DNA of 64,000 bases, taken from contig JAUPFP010000004.1 in assembly GCA_036925085.1 (NCBI GenBank), positions 2,990,001 to 3,054,000 on the forward strand. The letters are read 5' to 3'. The notes under the pieces are model-generated. The model had not been told where the DNA came from. It made no database searches and saw only the letters and a list, made by a program, of their open reading frames with translations. Positions 52,101 through 61,100 of the stretch are shown in pieces (positions within the stretch are counted from its first letter, which is position 1; each line of letters opens with the position of its first letter). This DNA is from Brachycybe producta. Taxonomy: Eukaryota > Arthropoda > Diplopoda > Playtdesmida > Andrognathidae. The position numbers and the translations under genes were made by a program.

Positions 52101-55100
52101 TTGCATCATAAATGGGTTTGCCAAAATAAGGTGAATAATTATTTGGTGCTCGTGCTTTAATTTTGACAACAAGGATAGATGTCTGTGGTGTTGGCAATCC
52201 ATCGTCAACGGCTACTACTTTTAGAATGTATTCTTCTCTCGAATTAATCTCCAGTATTGTGAAGATTTCACCAGTAGTACCATCAATGCGAAAAAAATCT
52301 ATTCAAAGTAGAAAATAAAAACAAAATGCTTTTTTTTTCTTATTGCTTTCGACATAAACAGTCTGTTGATAAATAATTTAATCCACAAACCAACATCTCC
52401 TCCGATAAAATTATATTTAATAGCATTGCCGTCTTTGTCGGTAGCCTTCACTTGACCGATTTTACCACCAATTGGAAAATTCTCATTTGCAGTGAATTCA
52501 GATGAAACGTTTGCAAAAACTGGTGGAAATTCATTGACGTTTTCAACTGTAACTAAAACGACCACAGATCTGAAAAGGAAAAATCTCATTATTATAAATT
52601 AATTGTTGACAGCAAATTTAACACTTTGTGTAATTTTTATAATTAATTTCAAAAGATTGCAACAATAGTTAATAGGATTAAAAAAATAATTTATGACAAA
52701 ATGAGCATTAATTAAATAATCTGCAAAACAAATATTTCATTTTAACCATTGTCAAAACGCATTAGCCGATTACAATAATAATAAATAAAATTGTGTGGCT
52801 CACATAAAAAAAACAATATTTACCCTGTTTGTGGTGGAATTCCAGAGTCTATGGCTGCAATTTGTAGAATATATCTTTGTTCCAGTTCGTAATCCAAGCT
52901 TTGTATTATGCCGATTTCACCAGTCACATTATTAATAGCGAAGTAATCCTACAATGTATATCATTTATGATGAATTTTCGTTTGCAAGTATTAAAATACT
53001 TGTGAATAATGTGAAACTAAATTAATTCTAAAAACTGTACATTTATAATAACTTAGGAACATGCATATTTAAACTTATAAAGAAGAAAGAATAAAAGGAA
53101 TTTGATATTACCTGAGTTGTAAGTATGGCATAAGAAGATATTTTTCCATTCAAATCATCATCTGAATCAGATACTTTTAATTGAATTGGTAATATACTGT
53201 TTATTGGTTTGTCTTCGGCGATGATTACTTGGTATGTATCTGAAATTATAAGCAAAATTGTTCTTGAAAATCATTGATCAATGATCATTTATTTAACTCA
53301 AGTGGAAACTTTGGAAACTTTTACACTGTTTATAAACGGCAAAAAAATTAAAAACTGATTAAAATGGCCTAAAAATGCCTCACTAAAAGTCAACTTTCTT
53401 CAGAAGTCTGTCTCCAAAATTGCTTTAAAAAGTCAATAGTCCAATAAATTTGAAAACTCAAAAAAATGATAAAAAATAGTTTGCTCAAATACAAACGGCC
53501 AAGAATAAAAACGCCTGAAAATGCGTGAAATGCCTGACTAAAGCTTCACTTTCTCCAGAAGCGTGAAAAAATCAATGCAATAAATTTTAAAAATTAAAAA
53601 ATATGCCAAAAAATCATTTTTTTCAACAAAAAAAAAACGATAAAAAACTCAAAAACTGTGTAAATGCTCTGAAAATGTCTCAGGAAGACGCCACAATCCC
53701 CAGAACTTTAAAGAAAAAAAACTTAAAAAACGCTCGAAGGCGTGTTACAGCAATTTTTTTTCAAACTATTTAACTTTGAATTTTGAATTTTTGGCCCTCT
53801 TATTGAACGTTAATAAGATAACCTGCAAATTAAATTTTCGAATAGGCCTACATAAATCCCACTTGACTGAAAATTAATTTCTGTTTCAAAATAAATAAAA
53901 ATAGCAACAACGTTTGACAACTAAATCAATTATAATGCAATTCAAATTACCTTTTGCAAATATAGGCTTGTTATCATTGACATCTTTAACTTGAATGGTG
54001 ATATTGGCACTAGCATTGGCTTTGCTAATAGACAATTCATCTTTAGCATAAACCTAAAAGAAAGATTAATAATTATTCATATGTTACTATATCAATTTTA
54101 ATTGAACTCACTGTTAAGTTAATATATCTTTCTTTCTTAGGTGGATCATAATCCATGCTTTTATGTAAAATCACATCTCCAGTTAGATGGTTGATGCTAA
54201 CAACTGGTTTACGATCGTTATTAGGTGGCAACCAGTATGTCATTTTCTGCTCGAATGTAGTACTAGAATCTGTTGCATTCACATTTCCGATGATTACATC
54301 CTTTGGAGAATTCTCTGGTAAGGAGAAAAGATATGCCATCTTCTGAAACTTTGGCACACTGTCATGTCGGTCCTTTATAAAAATATAAAAAGACAAAAAT
54401 AAATTAACAAAAAAAGCATCTTAAACGAAATTATTTTGATTTTGCAATTTGTGTTACTGCATCTAATGATCGTGACAATTAGTTTGCTTTAAACATTTAA
54501 CAAATTGCACTTTTAATATAATATTTGCATAAAATGCATGATTTCTAAAAACAATTCGCACATTTCTGAATTTTTATTTGCTTAGAAGTTTTGACTTTAG
54601 TAATAAATATTAATAATAACAATGTACTATAAAAAATGACCTGTATGTTAATTAACAATTGCATGATAGAAGGAATATCATTTCTCGTTTTCACATTCCC
54701 TTCGAAGGGCTTCACGTTGCGCGCCGTTACGTTAAGAGTATACACCGATTTCAATTCGTAATCAAGGGCTCGTCGAGTGTGAATTTCTCCAGTTGTTTCA
54801 TTAATCACAAATTCTCTATCTTCATTGCCACTTGTAATTTCATAATGAACTAAAGAGTTTTCGCCTTCATCAGGATCAAATGCCTTAATGAAAAATAATA
54901 ACAATAATTGAAACGTTAATGTACAGCTTATAAGATTCAGATTATGGCTAATTGTTAAATGCCAAACCTCAACTTGCAAAAGAAAAACTGGAGGTGTCAA
55001 TTCTTCAGGAATTTCTACTAAAAGTTTTTCGTTTTGAAATTTTGGCTGATTGTCGTTAATGTCCAAAACAGTAATTTCAACTTTGGCCGTGCTACTCAGA

Positions 55101-58100
55101 CTAGGAAAACCGTTGTCGACTGCGGCAATGATCAAGTCGAATTTTGGTCTTCGCTCTCGATCAAGTCGCCTCAAAATACCAATATTTCCATTATCATCTA
55201 TGCTGAAAGTATTGTTTGGTCTGAAAAGTTTTTAAAAGTTAAAATTAGTTTTCGTTTTATAATAATTGTCATAAACAAATGTTTTACCCAACTCCCAAAA
55301 AAGTGTAATGTAACTTTCCATTCTCGCCCTGGTCTCCATCGGTAGCCTATTACAAGTAACAACATAAAACATTTTCAGAAAAATGAAATCATGCATCCTA
55401 AATTGAAAAAAAAAAACTATGAAGAAATTGAAACTTTGTAAAAAAAAAACTGGAATAGTAGCTGAATCACTTAATAGTATTTTCATAATGATATCTTTCA
55501 AAATAAACTTTTTATAGACAAAAACAAAAAAAGAAATCGGCTCCTTAAAGTTGGGTCATTTTCAAATTTACATAAAAAGCTTATTTTAGAAAAAATATCC
55601 TTCTGAAAATACCCTTAAGTGATTAAGCTAACCTTCTACTTTCTAAAACATTTTCAAATTTTTCTTAATTTTTCTCCTGAAAACAGAATAAGTAGAGTTT
55701 AAAAGACGTTTACACTTTTAAAGCAGCTTTACATTTTTTAAACATTACAATTAACATTTTGAAACGTACTTTAACTTTTCCCAAAATTGCTTCAGACTCT
55801 TGTTCTTCCATAACTTGAAACTTGTAGACAGACTGCTTGAATTGAGGTACATGATCATTGACATCGATGACATATATTGTCGCAGAAGCTGTGGACACCT
55901 AACGAAACAAATTTTTGAGTAATAAGAACAACACAATTTGTTTTTAAATTTTTTTTAGTCAAAAACAGCTCAGAAAAACTCACATGATCACCATCAGAAA
56001 CTTCAATAATTAGTACATATTCATTGGTTTCTTCATAATCTAATGTTTTTGCAGTTGTAATCATACCACTGTAAATAAAAAAAGAAAAATATATTCAGCA
56101 TTTTTAAAATTATAAATGGGTTTCAGTTTAAAACGTCAATTTACGTGAATTTATTAATCTGAAAGTTTGATGAACCATTTAATGGTACTATAGAATATTC
56201 TAAAATTGTGTTCACATCTGCATCAGTAGCCTGTAAAACAGTAAAAAGAAAAAAACATTTTGCTTTTCTTGAATGAACAACATAATTAGAAAAATAAAAA
56301 TATTTTTCATGTGAATTCACTTTGCATTGAAGAACTAAAGTTCCTGGTGGTAAATTCTCTCCCACAAATGCTTCATATGGTAGACCACGAATCTCTGGAG
56401 GATTATTATTCACATCAATCACATTCAACTTTACCAAAGCCAAAGAATATCTATTTAAAAAAATGATAAATATTACAAAATGTTTATTAAGCTTGTTGAA
56501 ACATTATTAAAATAAAACGCCATTAAATAAAAATTATCACACGAAAATGATTATTAGTTCATTTGCATAAAATGATAATGTATCTACTATATTTGTTCGT
56601 TTGTTTTTGTGTATACTGTAAAATTAAAACATTTTTATATAAAACATTCGTAACAAAAAAAAAATATTTGTAAAAAATTCGTATCAGAAGATTTTACAAA
56701 AAATATTGAGTAAATTAATGAGTAAATATAAAGTTATCAATGTACAGTATTTGAAGTACCTGAATAATATAAACAAGTTGCAGTTCAATTGTTATCGCCC
56801 ATTGTTAATAAAAAATATAAAACAAAAGAATTAAAAAATTGATTTTTTTCTTCTTTTTGCTCTTTTATCAACTGAAAATCCAAGCATGACATGATAATAT
56901 ATAATTCACTGTAAAAAATTCAATTTTTTTAATACAAAATATCGAAATGTAATATTATCCTGCCAAATTTTTTGTAATAAATCATGATTATGTAAATTTC
57001 CATGAAAAAAATCAATGGATCACAATTTCAATCAAACTGATTTATACCAATCCATCCTGTTATAACCACATTTATTGATTAAAACAATCTCAACGAGAGA
57101 TTGAATTTTATTACCTCCGTTCTTTTGGATGATCAGGTCTATCTGCTGCTGCCACAAACATCGAATAAAATAATGGCTTATTATTATCTTTCGAGTATGA
57201 TTGCAGAACGTAAATCGAGCCATTTTGTGGTATAATTCCAAAATGTGCAGCATCACTAAAAGTATCATTTGGTAAATAATAAAACACCTCTCCATTATCT
57301 CCAAGATCGGGATCTTCAGCTAAAATCTGAGGAAATAAAATAATAACAAAGCAAGAAACAATTTTAAAAACAATGAAAAGTAATTGCTCAGCAAATTCAA
57401 ATTTGTTAGAAATTAGTTAACAAATTACAAAGTGGTTACACTTACATTTCCAATTATGTCTCCAGGTTCAGCTAATTCGCTAACGTTAAATTCATAGTAT
57501 CCAGTCGGAATAAAACTTGGATTGTTGTCGTTTGTGTCCAGAAGTTTAATTTCTACAACTGTAAAACTCACTTTTGCATCCAGTTGTACGTTTGGAACTT
57601 CTTCGTCAGCAAACACCTTAGAAAATAGAAGAAGAAAAAAACATTTCTCTTCGGTTGTAGTTTGTTTATTTAAAGCTTATTTAATAGAGGCAATGGTAAA
57701 TTACTTTGAATTTTAATTTGCTGTTCACTTCTCGGTCTAATTTATTATGATCTTTCACTAGAATCCAGCCATTTGTTGGGTTGATAGTGAATGCTTCAGA
57801 ACGATCTTCAAGTCGATATTTGAAATTGGCATTTTCTCCCTTATAGACAAAAATATTCAAATGAGTTTCATTGAATATTTGATTATAGAAAAAATAACTA
57901 AGTAAACTCACTGTATCTGCATCTTGAGCGTGAACCTGAGTGACTTTAAATCCGTTTGGAGCGTTTTCTAAAATACTAACGTTGTATACTTTCGTTTCGA
58001 AAATGGGCAAATTATCATTAATGTCTTCGACTTCGATGTCGACACGAGCCAATCCTTGTCTCAATGAATTATCCGATTGAGTCGCCTTTGAAGCAAAAAT

Positions 58101-61100
58101 AAATCACATTAATATGAATCACAATAAAAAATATAACTATTAACCAAATGCTACTTACTTGTATTTGTAAACTAAACGATGTGCCATCCAAAGCTTCACG
58201 ATCAATTTCTTGAACAACATATAAATGACCGTTTTCATGATCAATATCAAAAAGTTTCTTCTCATTTCCTATAAGAAATAAATTAAAATCAATGAAAATT
58301 AGATTGCAATAGCTGCCAGTATATAAAAGTCAGGCACTTGAATTATCTAAAAATAATTCCTCAACATTATTCGAATTCTCAATATACAAAATATTCCAGT
58401 CATGTGCACATATACACATTTATACTCGTAAGAGAAACTGCTGGAGTTTTTTAATGAAATTTGCTTAAACGAGGGTAAATTGATTGATGTACTTAGTTTT
58501 TTTAGAAGTGTTCATATTTATAAAAAAAACATTTGAGTGCTAATATTATTAAAAATAAACTTTGCTCCAAGTATAGCTCATATAATTGCAATACATGTAC
58601 AATTTCTGGACAAATATACTTATAAAAAATAGTTATTTATAAATATTGTAGTATGTGTAATATGTAAAGTCATCGAGTCATTTGATAATATTTAGGTTTA
58701 TGTGAGAATTAGCGCTTGGGTCCAATTTCAGACATGACCTTTGATATAAATGTGTAGTTTGACATTAATTTGAATTTGATTTCACTATAACTATTGTGTA
58801 CTCATAGCGAAGAAATAGAACGTAACAAATGAAATAAAAGGAAACTCCCTTATTTATGAAATTATGACAAATATAACTGTAAACTTTCTTTTTTCTTCTT
58901 ACTGGTTACTTAAAAAAAATTTAGCAAAGTTGTATTTTAAAATAAAATTGTACGAATTTTTCAATAATAGTGCAAATGATATTTTTTCTAGTATTATTTA
59001 AAATCAAATTGTTGCTTACTCACCAGATAAAATGGAATATCGAATTGAAGAGTTGATTGCTCTATCTTTATCATAGGCTTCAATCTTTGGAACAATATGC
59101 AATTTTTCACGAATAGGAAGTCCCTGACAGAAAATACAACATTTTTTTTTTCAAATTTGACAAATTTGAAATGCAACTCTTGTTATAAAATAAATATTCA
59201 GTTTTCTTACTGTTACAGTCGATTTTTCTCTAATTCGAACTTGATACAGATCTTGTGAAAATGCAGGATTTTGATCATCGGTATCTTTTATTTTAATAAT
59301 CATAGTGGCCAGAGTAGATAAACTTGGTTTGCCGTGGTCCTAGTCAGATAAATCATTTTATATTAGTAGTTCAATAAAAATACAGTAATATTCACATTAC
59401 CTGTGCCTGTATTTCCAGATTATACTCTCGTATTCCTTCGTCGTAATCCAATGGACGTGCGAGAACCAAATTTCCTTGACTTGGATCAGGCAATGTAAAA
59501 GTGTCACGTACATTTCCGCTCTACGAACAAATTTACAAAATTGTATATATTAAAAATCATATAAATTAATTGACACGCTTTTCTTCAGAGACATAAAAAA
59601 GTTAAATCCCTTTTTTTTTTCAAAAAGTAACTAAAAGTAAATGCAAGTCAGTGTATTGTGGCCGCAGTTTCAGAGTTAAGTTATTTTTAATAACTTTATA
59701 AGAACTAAAACGTGTGTTAAAAACTAGAAATGTAATGTAACAAGGTAAAAGTGTCTTCATGTTCTTTATAGCTACAATAATAAATGTTTATTTACCATAA
59801 AAAACGATAATATTGATAATCCTTACCGTTATGCTGTATTTTAGTTTGGAATTATCAGTTCTTGGTTGATCTTCATCGATTGCTTTGATGTTTCGAAAGA
59901 CAGTGGTACCAACAGGAGTTAACTGCATAACAATTAAGTTTAAATATTATTTTACATAATGATCACAATCAATTTTTTTATTTTATTTTTATTTCGGCAT
60001 ATAATGCCGAAAAAAACATAGTGACAGACAGTTGCAACTTTTGGGTGCACAATCATACCATATCACTGATGTATTTTAAGTGCTATTTATGCAACAATAA
60101 TTAGTTAATCTAGAAAGAAAATCACATAAAACGCACAGATTACATATTTTGGGGGAATTTGCATAAAATTAGCATATTTTTTTTATTTGTTTATACAGAG
60201 AAAAAAACAATTTTATAAACGATTTTTACAACCAAATTGTATTTTTTTATTTGTTTATACAGGAAAAACAATTTTATAAATGATTTTTAAAACCAAATTG
60301 TATTGTTTTTGAGTTTTTTGTTATTGCTTCTGGTTATTTTGGCTATTCATTGCTTCATCTATTAAATTAATTGTACTTTTGTTATATAATATACAATTTT
60401 ATTTGCATAAATGAACAATTTTCTTGCATAGTTTGCGTTTTTGTGGGTTTTATTTTCTCTTAGCATAAAATGTACCATTTCGAAAAGCAATTTGCACATT
60501 TCTGAATTTTTATTCACATAAACGTTTTGGTCCTAGTATTAACTTTTATTCATAAATATTTTTAAAAGTCTAAATATACCTCATCGATTTCTAAGGCATA
60601 TGGAGCTCCTTTAAATTCAGGAACATGATCATTAACATCCTTAATTCGTAGTTCAACGGGTACATGAACAATTTCCTACAAATTATTAAAAAAAATACAA
60701 ATTAATAAATCAATATAAAGTAAATGTATTTTAAAACATTTTTGACATTATCTTAGTTTATCCCAAATTATTCATTTACCAAGACTTAAAGAAGATTTAT
60801 GAACATCTGATTTTCGAACTCTTGATTATTCTGTCTTTAAAAAGCTAAATGAAGAGAAACTAGAAAGTGTTTAGAAACTAGAAAGGTAGCTCAATTATTC
60901 AAGAGCATTTTCTTCTTGATAGGAGCGTATATTTCAAAATAATATTTTTAATGAAAAAAGTTTAGAAAAAATATCGTCTGTTTAAAGCTGGGTCCTTTTC
61001 AAAGTGACATAAAAAGCCAATTTTGAAAGATATCAACATGAAAATATCCTTAAGTGACATCTACCATTCTAGTTTCTAAAACACATTCAAGTTCCTCTTC

